A DNA stretch of 12,183 nucleotides from Bacteroidetes bacterium HGW-Bacteroidetes-12. GTDB lineage: Bacteria; Bacteroidota; Bacteroidia; Flavobacteriales_E; Vicingaceae. The number at the start of each line of letters is the position of its first letter. Position 1 is the first letter of the stretch. The notes under the pieces are model-generated. The model was not told the DNA's origin. It saw only the letters and a program-made list of their open reading frames with translations, and ran no database searches. The stretch is from positions 1-12,183 of the forward strand of contig PHDR01000045.1 in the NCBI GenBank assembly GCA_002841035.1, written 5' to 3'. The translations under genes and the position numbers were made by a program. Positions 1 through 6,659 of the stretch are shown here, in pieces.

Positions 1-161
1 TAAGAAGCTACCCTCACCCGATAAAACTCATCTAAATTAGAAGAATAGATAGCTAAAAACCGAAGCCGCTCAACTAACGGCACTTTGTGATTTATAGCTT
101 CCTGAAGCACTCTGTAGTTGAATGACAACCAACTTAATTCTCTATCAAAATATTTTATCAT
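1..161 (-). CDS. ppk1: Polyphosphate kinase 1, N-terminal fragment
   Basis: Reading the minus strand from ATG at 161-159 gives 53 codons that run off the left edge. The peptide contains RELSWLSFNYRVLQEA (residues 7-22), VPLVERLRFLAIYSSNLDEF (27-46) and VRVAS at its end, which is the characteristic N-terminal domain start of PPK1. PPK1 reversibly transfers the gamma phosphate of ATP to a growing polyphosphate chain through a phosphohistidine intermediate. The catalytic histidines and the rest of the roughly 700-residue enzyme lie outside the window. The start is supported because family homology begins within a few residues of this ATG. No strong ribosome binding site is visible. The upstream region to about position 500 carries no other gene on this strand. 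Identification is very secure even though only the first domain is visible. Confidence 0.93.
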   Translation of the reverse strand, partial: MIKYFDRELSWLSFNYRVLQEAINHKVPLVERLRFLAIYSSNLDEFYRVRVAS

Positions 162-505
162 AATTCCTAATTTTCAATACGCTAAATAACAGTTTATTTT
201 TTAAAAAACCTTGTTCGAAGATCGACAAAATTTGAAAGAAAAAAATGTAATATTATCAACTAAATTGATGTTCTTTACAAACTAACGATATTTTAAAGAA
301 AACTTTAGTATTAATTCTTGATATTATTGGAATGTTTTGTCGCTTGAAAGATAAAAAAATGTAATTTTTGGGTTCTGAAAACTGCTTAGTGTCTGTTGTG
401 CTGGTACTAAAAGCGTTTAATTTCAATTGGTTGTGGTGTATATATCCTGCTTTTTGATCAATCCTCTTTCACAGAATTACCATGAACATAATTCATCTTC
501 AAAAA
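162..505. other. Gene-poor stretch between ppk1 and the tRNA pair
   Basis: No convincing gene is present in this AT-rich interval. It should contain the ppk1 promoter (minus strand), but I cannot place a clear TAnnTTTG box; TATCTTTC on the minus strand at about 347-354 is a one-mismatch candidate. Two imperfect direct copies of TTGAAAG, a run of A residues, then TGTAAT occur at 232-251 and 344-365. An 8-bp inverted pair, CGACAAAA at 223-230 and TTTTGTCG at 335-342, lies beside them. Confidence 0.5.
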
Positions 506-538
506 AAAACCTAATGACTTAAAAAATCATTAGGTTTT
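501..538 (-). terminator. Rho-independent terminator after tRNA-Arg
   Basis: A perfect 12-bp stem is formed by 506-517 (AAAACCTAATGA) and 527-538, with a 9-base loop. Read on the minus strand it ends in an uninterrupted T run of nine bases (501-509). It lies 23 bases after the 3' end of tRNA-Arg and would end that transcript before ppk1. Confidence 0.85.
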
Positions 539-560
539 GAAAACAAGTAACACTTATGTG

Positions 561-634
561 TGATCCCGATAGGATTCGAACCTATGACCTACTGCTTAGA
601 AGGCAGTTGCTCTATCCAGCTGAGCTACGAGACC
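561..634 (-). tRNA. tRNA-Arg (anticodon TCT)
   Basis: The minus strand folds into a complete cloverleaf of 74 bases. The acceptor arms GGTCTCG and CGGGATC pair, with two G-U pairs. The D stem is GCTC/GAGC. The anticodon stem ACTGC/GCAGT encloses loop CTTCTAA, giving anticodon TCT (plus-strand positions 598-600). The T arm is ATAGG-TTCGAAT-CCTAT and the discriminator base is A. The 3' CCA is not encoded and must be added by CCA transferase. It reads AGA (and AGG by wobble) arginine codons, common in this AT-rich genome. It lies 46 bases downstream of tRNA-Pro on the same strand. Confidence 0.97.
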
Positions 635-653
635 ATTAATGCGTATTAACAAA

Positions 654-675
654 AAAAAGGCACTTCTGCCTTTTT
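654..675 (-). terminator. Hairpin between tRNA-Pro and tRNA-Arg
   Basis: AAAAAGGCA (654-662) pairs with TGCCTTTTT (667-675) around a 4-base loop. On the minus strand it begins five bases after the tRNA-Pro discriminator base and is followed by a T run, so it has terminator form. Because it sits between two genes of an apparent tandem unit, it may instead be a partial terminator or a processing signal. Confidence 0.6.
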
Positions 676-680
676 GTTTG

Positions 681-755
681 TCGGGGTGGCAGGATTCGAA
701 CCTGCGACCTCCTGCTCCCAAAGCAGGCGCGATGACCGGACTACGCTACACCCCG
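681..755 (-). tRNA. tRNA-Pro (anticodon TGG)
   Basis: The minus strand forms a 75-base cloverleaf. Acceptor arms CGGGGTG and CACCCCG pair perfectly. The anticodon stem CCTGC/GCAGG encloses loop TTTGGGA with anticodon TGG. The T arm is GCAGG-TTCGAAT-CCTGC and the discriminator is A; CCA is not encoded. The D stem is short (GCG/CGC with a T-T mismatch), as is common in bacterial proline tRNAs. It is expected to read CCA and other CCN codons. A -7-like box lies about 26 bases upstream, so this is probably the first gene of the unit. Confidence 0.97.
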
Positions 756-781
756 ATTGTGTGGCCATTTTTTTCAGGCTG

Positions 782-817
782 CAAATATAGATATTGTTTT
801 TACTTTATGAAACAAAA
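782..817 (-). promoter_or_regulatory. Predicted promoter of the tRNA unit
   Basis: On the minus strand TATATTTG (plus positions 782-789) is an exact TAnnTTTG -7 element of the Bacteroidota primary sigma factor. A TTTTG (813-817) lies 23 bases upstream as a possible -33 element, somewhat wider than usual. The -7 box is 26 bases from the first base of tRNA-Pro, a sensible distance for a short tRNA leader. Confidence 0.55.
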
Positions 818-1065
818 TATCATAATATTTCAATGTATTTTTATATTTTATTTAGTTGCTTACTATTTAGCATTCTCAACAAAAATAAATGTGTTCAAAA
901 CCAACAATTTAGAAGTTAAAATAAACTTTTTATTTTTTTTAGATTGCCAAGTACTAAAAGTGGCTGCTTGCAAAATAATGAAAGACTAAACTAACAATTG
1001 CTTGTTTATTACATTCTTAAAAAACAATATAAATTTATTTTTATAGCACTATTTTTGAGTAGAAC

Positions 1066-1096
1066 TTTTTGAAAGTAAATATTGTTTATATATTTA
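1066..1096 (+). promoter_or_regulatory. Predicted promoter of the 1121-4573 cluster
   Basis: TTTTTG at 1066-1071 is followed after 17 bases by TATATTTA at 1089-1096, a one-mismatch match to TAnnTTTG. The start codon is 24 bases further on, so a short 5' leader of roughly 15-20 bases is expected. Confidence 0.55.
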
Positions 1097-1120
1097 CGCC
1101 ATATTTTTTTTAAAATTTAG

Positions 1121-2629
1121 ATGAAATTTTTTTATTCAATTATTCTCTTTTTATTTACTTACGCAGCTATCGGTCAAAATTCAACTCCTGAATTTAAAAA
1201 AGCGATGACAAAAGCAAAAGTATATATCGAAATTGGCGATTATTATGGAGCTCTTACTATTTATAAAGAATTATATCAAAAAGACACTACCGATGCTGAA
1301 TTAAACTTTCAGCTTGGATTATGCTATTTTAATTTGGCTTATTTCAACGAAGCTGAAGTTCATTTTAATAAAACAACACCATCAGTAAGTGTTGAACTTT
1401 TTAGGTATAAAGCTGCTGTCGCCCATGCCAATCAAAAATTTAAAAAAGCACTAAATTTTTATAATGGATATAAAATTATTGCTGGAAAAAAAGAACTTTC
1501 AAATGATGAGATTAATCGATTAATTAATCAAGTTAGTTATGCCGAACTCGCTATAAAAAACAAAAGAAACATTACTATCGAGAACTTGGGTAGCACTATT
1601 AACACCCCATTTGATGATTACAACCCTCAAATAAATGCAGATGCTTCTTTATTTATTTTTACCTCAAACAGAGAAAAAAATATATATAACATTTACCAGT
1701 CTGGCATTATAAAAAATCAACTTGCAGAGCCAAAAAAAGTAAACTCAAATGTTAATTCCAACGATAATGAAATTGCCGCAGGATTATCTGCTGATGGTCA
1801 AATGCTATTTATACATAAAACCAATAAGTTTTTTGTTGGAAGTAATCTTTATACCTCGCAAATGGGTTTAGATGAATGGGAAACTCCAATTAAATTACCT
1901 AAAGAAATTAATTCAACATTCAATGAAACAAATGCTTCTATTACTACAGAAAACTCAACCATATATTTTTCTAGCGATAAACCAGGCGGATATGGGGGCA
2001 AAGATATTTACAAAATTTCACGATTACCTAATGGAGAATGGGCTATGCCAGAAAATCTTGGACCTATAGTTAACACGCCTTACAATGAAGACGCTCCATT
2101 TATTCATAATGACAATAAAACACTCTATTTTAGTAGTCAGGGGCATCAAAATATGGGCGGTTATGATTTATTTAAAACCGAATTTACAAACAACACTTGG
2201 ACGAATCCAGAAAACTTAGGTGTTCCTATAAATTCCGTTAGAGATGAAACCAACATTGTGCTAACTGCTGACGGAAAAATTGGTTATCTTGCTTCTACTA
2301 GGGAAAATGGAATTGGAGGAAAAGACATCTATAAAGCGGTGATAAATGACCCTCCAACCAATGTTTTAATCTTAAAAGGAAAAGCATTTGATAAAAAAAC
2401 GAATGAAATGTTAATTACCAAAGTAACATTAATTGAAACAGAATCTAAAAAGGTACAAGGAATTTATAAAGCAAAAAGTAGTTCTGGAGAATTCATTTTG
2501 TTAATTGAACCTGACAAAATCTACAACATTCTTATTGAGGCTGATGGTTATCATCCAATTAGTGAGGAATTGAATTTTGACATAAAAAAATTAGCTGCTC
2601 TTTCTTATAAAATGGAATTGAAGAAATAA
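1121..2629 (+). CDS. Envelope protein with TPR, PD40 beta-propeller and carboxypeptidase-like domains (PorE-like, no OmpA domain)
   Basis: This 502-residue protein starts with a signal peptide (1-19, hydrophobic core IILFLFTYAAIG). Residues about 25-145 form TPR-like helices that include the motif LNFQLGLCYFNLAYFNEAEVHF. Residues 155-408 contain WD40-like PD40 repeats marked by SSDKPGGYGGKDIYK (284-298), SSQGHQNMGGYDLFK (338-352) and STRENGIGGKDIYK (392-405). Residues 416-495 resemble a carboxypeptidase regulatory-like (CRD) beta domain. This order matches PorE-type proteins associated with the type IX secretion system and many other Bacteroidota envelope proteins, but the usual C-terminal peptidoglycan-binding OmpA domain is absent. 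A periplasmic scaffold or interaction role is inferred, not shown. It is first in a tandem set of three exported-protein genes with its own promoter. Domain calls are firm; the biological role is uncertain. Confidence 0.88.
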   Translation: MKFFYSIILFLFTYAAIGQNSTPEFKKAMTKAKVYIEIGDYYGALTIYKELYQKDTTDAELNFQLGLCYFNLAYFNEAEVHFNKTTPSVSVELFRYKAAVAHANQKFKKALNFYNGYKIIAGKKELSNDEINRLINQVSYAELAIKNKRNITIENLGSTINTPFDDYNPQINADASLFIFTSNREKNIYNIYQSGIIKNQLAEPKKVNSNVNSNDNEIAAGLSADGQMLFIHKTNKFFVGSNLYTSQMGLDEWETPIKLPKEINSTFNETNASITTENSTIYFSSDKPGGYGGKDIYKISRLPNGEWAMPENLGPIVNTPYNEDAPFIHNDNKTLYFSSQGHQNMGGYDLFKTEFTNNTWTNPENLGVPINSVRDETNIVLTADGKIGYLASTRENGIGGKDIYKAVINDPPTNVLILKGKAFDKKTNEMLITKVTLIETESKKVQGIYKAKSSSGEFILLIEPDKIYNILIEADGYHPISEELNFDIKKLAALSYKMELKK

Positions 2630-2675
2630 TTTTTTTTATTATTTTTACTGTTCCATGTCTCTAAATTATTTTATC

Positions 2676-3668
2676 ATGAAAAAACTATGGCTTGTAATCA
2701 CATTATTATTTTTATCTTACCTCTCTTTTTCACAAACTAAAACAGAATTTACGCTAACTTTAAAAGATGGAAGCATTGTTACTGGAACAACCAAAGTAAC
2801 CAACGTATCTCTATCTACCGAATATGGTAAATTAGAAATCCCTATTAAAAATGTAAGTTCTATTGAATTAGGTATTGTTGCTGATAACAGTTTGAAAAGT
2901 GCTATTACATCTTTAATAAGCCAACTTTATGACAACAATGAAGCGGCAAGAAGTAAGGCTTTTTCTTCATTAACTGCCATGAAAATTGGTGCTATTCCTG
3001 TGCTTGAAGATATAATTTTCTCCTCAACTGAAGAAAAAGTTGCTTTTGAAGATTTTAATGCAGAAGATGCGTTGTCTGAACTAAAAATGACACATAATGT
3101 CAATAGCGATTATAAAACTAAAGACAATGTGGTAATTGATAACGAATACAACATGGGAGGAAACTATAATTTTTCATCCGTAGAATTAAAAACCGAATAC
3201 GGCACATTAAACATACCTAGAGAAAAAATTGAGAAAATTGATGTAATGTTTATTGACCCTTCTAACAGCAATAACAAATCATTAAAACTGAATGCTTCAA
3301 CTCATATTACTTCTAATGCAAACGGAGGTTGGCTCAAAACAGGTATTCTTGTAAAAGCAAATCAAACCATAACTATTTCTGCTAAAGGAGAAATAGTTTT
3401 AGCAAGCTTATCAAATAATGCTTACAAACCTGATGGCTCTGTAAAAAATGCAAATACAGATAGTTATACAGACAGCTACGGAACTTCCGATTATCCTACT
3501 TACGGAAATGTTGTTTTTAAAATTGGTGAAACAGGAACTGCAACAAGAGCAGGAGCTAAATATTCTAAAAAAGCCACTTCGAGTGGAATGCTCTATTTAT
3601 CCATACACGAAACTGTTTATAACCCTGCAAATACTGGTTCTTATAATGTAACTGTTAGTGTTAAATAA
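2676..3668 (+). CDS. Exported protein with duplicated beta module and LecA-like C-terminal domain
   Basis: I chose ATG at 2676 because MKKLWLVITLLFLSYLSFSQ is a clean signal peptide; an in-frame ATG at 2655 would add seven residues ahead of it. In the mature 330-residue protein, a module LKDGS...STEYGKLEIPIKNVSSIELG (about 29-66) is repeated as KTEYGTLNIPREKIEKIDVMF (about 172-192). A helical, HEAT-like segment (about 72-138) lies between the two copies. The last 125 residues resemble the PA-IL/LecA galactose-binding beta-sandwich: GGWLKTGILVKANQTITISA, then VVFKIGETGT, then SSGMLYLSIHETVYNPANTG and SYNVTVSV. In that family this fold binds sugar through calcium. Whether the ligand residues are kept cannot be judged by eye. 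It lies 46 bases after the preceding gene and 2 bases before the next. Function is unknown; carbohydrate or surface binding is an inference. Confidence 0.82.
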   Translation: MKKLWLVITLLFLSYLSFSQTKTEFTLTLKDGSIVTGTTKVTNVSLSTEYGKLEIPIKNVSSIELGIVADNSLKSAITSLISQLYDNNEAARSKAFSSLTAMKIGAIPVLEDIIFSSTEEKVAFEDFNAEDALSELKMTHNVNSDYKTKDNVVIDNEYNMGGNYNFSSVELKTEYGTLNIPREKIEKIDVMFIDPSNSNNKSLKLNASTHITSNANGGWLKTGILVKANQTITISAKGEIVLASLSNNAYKPDGSVKNANTDSYTDSYGTSDYPTYGNVVFKIGETGTATRAGAKYSKKATSSGMLYLSIHETVYNPANTGSYNVTVSVK

Positions 3669-3670
3669 TA

Positions 3671-4573
3671 ATGAAGTGTGTTCTATTCATACTTTATTCT
3701 CTACTGTTATGCTTTTACTTTTACTCATGTAAAGAGAATAAAGCAGACACTATCGATTTTGAATTAATTAAACAAAATCAAGTTGTTGATACTACGCACT
3801 ACACTTATTCCTGGTTAGATTCGTACAATCCTAATTCATCCATTTTTAACACCATATTTCCTCCTGACGGATATAAGCGTTCAACAGAAGAAAAAAACTC
3901 ATTTGGTGCTTGGCTTCAGCGTTTGCCAATTAACACAACTGATAATACTGTTTATCTTTTTAATGGCGAAAAGAAATACAATCAACAAGCTCAACACGCT
4001 GTATTAGATATCGATGTTGGCGAAAAAGACCTTCAACAATGTGCCGATGCTATAATGCGACTCAGAGCAGAATACCTATACGCAACAAAACAATTCGATA
4101 AAATTCAATTTAACTATACCAATGGAGTAACAATTCCTTTTAGTAAATGGAACAAGGGATTTTATCCAAAATTACAAGAAAATAAAGTAGTTTGGGTAAG
4201 TGCTAATAACGATGCTTCATACAAAAGTTTTAAAAAATACCTTACTAATATTTTTACTTATGCAGGAACAGCTTCTCTAAGTAAAGAAATGAAGTCTATA
4301 GCAATCAAAGAAATGACTATTGGCGATGTGTTTATTTTAGGTGGTCATCCAGGTCATGCCGTTATTGTTGTTGATATGACATTTAATAAAACTACCAATG
4401 ACAGATGTTTTATGTTAGCCCAAAGTTATATGCCTGCTCAAAGTATACATATTTTGAAAAATCCTAGAAATGAAAGACTAAGTCCTTGGTATAGTTTGTC
4501 TGAAATTAATAATGAAATTCGCACTCCAGAATGGACTTTTAATGTTACACAATTGAAACGATTTATTAAATAG
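3671..4573 (+). CDS. DUF4846 domain lipoprotein
   Basis: The 300-residue product begins with a hydrophobic stretch ending at Cys20 (FYFYSC), consistent with a lipoprotein signal, although the -3 residue is unusual. The body carries motifs I recognise from DUF4846: QAQHAVLDIDVG (107-118), CADAIMRLRAEYLY (124-137), FTYAGTASLSKE (195-206), GDVFILGGHPGHAVIVVD (218-235) and AQSYMPAQSIHILKNP (250-265). The family has no assigned activity that I know of. The GDxF...GHxGH segment recalls the histidine motif of NlpC/P60-like cysteine peptidases, but the expected nucleophile position in the YAGTASL helix is Thr/Ser rather than Cys. Enzymatic function should therefore not be assumed. It starts two bases after the preceding stop codon, so the two genes are almost certainly co-transcribed. 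Confidence 0.85.
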   Translation: MKCVLFILYSLLLCFYFYSCKENKADTIDFELIKQNQVVDTTHYTYSWLDSYNPNSSIFNTIFPPDGYKRSTEEKNSFGAWLQRLPINTTDNTVYLFNGEKKYNQQAQHAVLDIDVGEKDLQQCADAIMRLRAEYLYATKQFDKIQFNYTNGVTIPFSKWNKGFYPKLQENKVVWVSANNDASYKSFKKYLTNIFTYAGTASLSKEMKSIAIKEMTIGDVFILGGHPGHAVIVVDMTFNKTTNDRCFMLAQSYMPAQSIHILKNPRNERLSPWYSLSEINNEIRTPEWTFNVTQLKRFIK

Positions 4574-4621
4574 AAACTTGTTTTTCATTCCCACAACCCA
4601 CCTAAACTTCTAAACTATCAG

Positions 4622-4629
4622 TACATTTG
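4622..4629 (+). promoter_or_regulatory. -7 promoter element of the glycosyltransferase gene
   Basis: TACATTTG is an exact TAnnTTTG match ending only seven bases before the ATG at 4637. Transcription would start at or within a few bases of the start codon. No good -33 TTG is found at the usual distance. Confidence 0.55.
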
Positions 4630-4636
4630 TATCCGA

Positions 4637-5938
4637 ATGAAAAAAGTGCTAATCATAACCTATTATTGGCCTCCAATGGGAGGTGGCGGTGTTCAGCGTT
4701 GGGTAAAAACTACAAAGTACCTTCGTGAATTTGGTTGGGAACCTATAATTTTTACTCCAAAAAATGGAGAAATTGCTGTGTTAGATGAAGAATTAAACAA
4801 TGAAATTCCAACAAACATTGAAGTTATCAGAACCAAGATTTGGGAACCTTTTAGTCTCTATAAAAAGTTAATGGGTAAGAAAAAAGACGAAAAACTTTTA
4901 CCTGGAATGGATAACGGTACTAAAAACTCATTGGCTCAGCGTATTTCTATTTGGGTAAGAGGAAATGTTTTTATACCTGATGCTAGAAAGTTCTGGATTA
5001 AACCAGCTTCCAAGGCATTGAACAACTACCTGAAAAAAAATAAAATTGATGCTATCATTTCTACTGGTCCACCCCACTCTATGCACATTATTGCTCTAAA
5101 TGTTTTTGAAAAAAATAAAATTCCGTGGTTGGCTGATTTTCGTGATCCATGGACAAACATTGATTTTTATGATAAACTCATGCTCAGTAATTGGGCTGAT
5201 AAAAAACATAAGCAGTTAGAAAAAAAAGTACTTGCAGCTGCCAATGAGGTTGTTACTGTTAGTTGGAGTTGGGCAACTGATTTTGAAAAAATTTGTGGAA
5301 GAAAACCTATTGTTATTACCAATGGATATGACCCTGCCGATTTTGTTGATGCTAAAAAAGTTGCATTAGATAAAAAATTCACCATTGTTCATGCGGGCTC
5401 TTTAAATGAAGACCGTAATCCAACTGCTTTATGGTGTGCCTTACAAGAACTTTGCGATGAAAATGAAACATTCAAAAATGACTTAGAAATAAAATTTATT
5501 GGGCAAGTAGCTCAACAAGTGATCAATTCCATAGCAAAAAATCAATTAACAACTTATTACAACAGTGTCGGAAATATTCCTCATCAGGAAGTCATCACGC
5601 ATTTAATTAAAGCCCAACTGCTGTTATTACCACTTAATAATACACCAAACATTGATGGTATCATTCCTGGTAAATTATATGAATACATTGGTGCTCAACG
5701 ACCTATAGTAGCTATAGGAAAACCAACTGGTGATTCGGCTAAAATTATACAGGAAACACAATCGGGAACGATTACCGATTTTGATGTCGTAGCTCCATTA
5801 AAAGAAATTTTACTTAGCCATTATGAATCTTATAAAAATAGTGCGTTACAAGTAAACAGTGGGCATTACGAAAAATATAGTCGGAAAGTATTAGCTGGCG
5901 AAATTGCCCAAGTACTCAATAAAATTACTACTAATTAA
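4637..5938 (+). CDS. Glycosyltransferase family 4 (GT-B fold)
   Basis: This 433-residue protein is a full-length GT-B retaining glycosyltransferase. The N-terminal half has the glycine-rich acceptor-side loop YYWPPMGGGGVQRWVKTTKYL (9-29), TGPPHSMHI (143-151) and ADFRDPWTN (166-174). The C-terminal nucleotide-sugar half has VHAGSLNEDRNP (251-262), a KFIGQ strand (286-290) and LPLNN...IPGKLYEYIGAQRPIVAIG (331-361), where Glu349 occupies the usual sugar-donor contact position. No signal peptide or membrane segment is seen, so it should act at the cytoplasmic face. Sugar donor and acceptor cannot be deduced; surface polysaccharide or glycoconjugate synthesis is the usual role of such enzymes. It stands alone, 63 bases after the DUF4846 gene, with its own -7 box, so it probably forms a separate transcript. 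Confidence 0.9.
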   Translation: MKKVLIITYYWPPMGGGGVQRWVKTTKYLREFGWEPIIFTPKNGEIAVLDEELNNEIPTNIEVIRTKIWEPFSLYKKLMGKKKDEKLLPGMDNGTKNSLAQRISIWVRGNVFIPDARKFWIKPASKALNNYLKKNKIDAIISTGPPHSMHIIALNVFEKNKIPWLADFRDPWTNIDFYDKLMLSNWADKKHKQLEKKVLAAANEVVTVSWSWATDFEKICGRKPIVITNGYDPADFVDAKKVALDKKFTIVHAGSLNEDRNPTALWCALQELCDENETFKNDLEIKFIGQVAQQVINSIAKNQLTTYYNSVGNIPHQEVITHLIKAQLLLLPLNNTPNIDGIIPGKLYEYIGAQRPIVAIGKPTGDSAKIIQETQSGTITDFDVVAPLKEILLSHYESYKNSALQVNSGHYEKYSRKVLAGEIAQVLNKITTN

Positions 5939-5980
5939 GAAGTTCCAAAGGTAAATTTACTCTCCTGCTACAATAAATAG

Positions 5981-6009
5981 CATCAAAGCGATAAAAAGCC
6001 TTTTTGATG
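5981..6009 (+). terminator. Weak hairpin after the glycosyltransferase gene
   Basis: CATCAAA (5981-5987) pairs with TTTGATG (6003-6009) across a 15-base loop about 40 bases after the stop codon. The following bases are AT-rich but lack a clean T run, so terminator function is uncertain. Confidence 0.3.
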
Positions 6010-6034
6010 ATTTGTAAATAAAATATATATGTAC

Positions 6035-6059
6035 ATATGTGTAGTTTTATTACACATAT
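6035..6059. repeat. Palindromic hairpin at the left edge of the decayed deiminase gene
   Basis: ATATGTGTA (6035-6043) is the exact reverse complement of TACACATAT (6051-6059), with a 7-base loop. The recognisable deiminase reading frame resumes at 6064, immediately to its right, so the hairpin sits where the missing N-terminus should begin. Confidence 0.5.
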
Positions 6060-6063
6060 ATAA

Positions 6064-6659
6064 GTTGTTCAATTCGTTTACAACCCCGACTATTTGCAAA
6101 GAAAAAATAGATTAAACCAATTTCGAATGTTGATATCATCTGCGAATTAATAAAACTAAATCGTATAAAATCCAACATTGTTTTAGATGGAGATAACGTA
6201 ACTAAAACGACTGATAAAATAATAATGTGCGACAAGATTTTTATTAAAAACCCGCATTATTCAAGGCGATAACTTTCTAACAAATTGAGAGAGCTATTTG
6301 AAGTTGGTAAACTCTATTTTGTGCCTCAACAACCAAAAGACTTTGCAGGACATACTGACGGAATGGTTCGTTTCCTTGGCAACAACACGGTAATAATTAA
6401 CAACCATTCAAAAGAGAAACTAGAATTTCAGAGCACATTTAAAATTGCATTGGACAACACAGTACTTGACTACATTGAAATTCCTTACAACCCATACGGT
6501 GAAAAGGCTTATGGACAAGCAAACAGTGACTACATTAACTTTTTACAATTGCAAAACACCGTAATCGTTCCAACTTTTAGCATTAAAGAAGATGAAACTT
6601 CAGCTTGACAATTTAAACAATTTTTTAGCGGACAACGTGAGGAGAAAAACGCCCTATAA
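6064..6659 (+). pseudogene. Peptidyl-arginine deiminase / agmatine deiminase family remnant
   Basis: Homology to the PAD_porph family is spread over two frames. Frame 1 from 6064 reads VVQFVYNPDYLQRK. Frame 0 continues as ISNVDIICELIKLN, then SNIVLDGDNVTKTTDKIIMC and DKIFIKNPHYSRR. A TAA at 6270-6272 interrupts this, and the same frame then reads LRELFEVGKLYFVPQQPKD, FAGHTDGMVRFLGNNTVIIN, YIEIPYNPYG and FLQLQNTVIVPTFSIKEDE. GHTDGMVRF carries the conserved His-Asp of the active site. A TGA at 6606-6608 stops the frame again, followed by QFKQFFSGQ and a TAA at 6657. A frameshift lies in the A run near 6101-6110. The first half of the protein and the C-terminal catalytic Cys region (usually GGxLHC or similar) are missing. 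The gene cannot make an active enzyme; intact relatives hydrolyse guanidino groups of agmatine or peptidyl arginine. Family recognition is confident. Confidence 0.85.

Larger units (their letters stand above)
756..1120. other. Intergenic region between divergent tRNA-Pro and the envelope gene cluster
   Basis: Apart from the divergent promoters at its two ends, nothing codes convincingly here. The plus-strand frame that continues through it is low-complexity (Phe/Ile/Lys/Asn/Tyr rich) and begins inside the tRNA region, so I do not call it a gene. Confidence 0.6.

Noticed and set aside
639..989. Plus-strand open frame of 116 codons
   Set aside because: It runs antisense through tRNA-Pro, then through low-complexity AT-rich DNA; no protein-like composition beyond the tRNA antisense part.
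5167..5385. Minus-strand open frame within the glycosyltransferase gene
   Set aside because: Fully antisense to conserved glycosyltransferase coding sequence, with no recognisable motif.
6050..6235. Minus-strand open frame of 61 codons
   Set aside because: It is the complement of the deiminase remnant, whose plus-strand reading has clear family homology.
6285..6608. A small intact 107-residue deiminase-like protein starting at TTG
   Set aside because: Homology continues in the same frame on both sides of the flanking stops, so this is an internal piece of a broken gene rather than a complete small gene.
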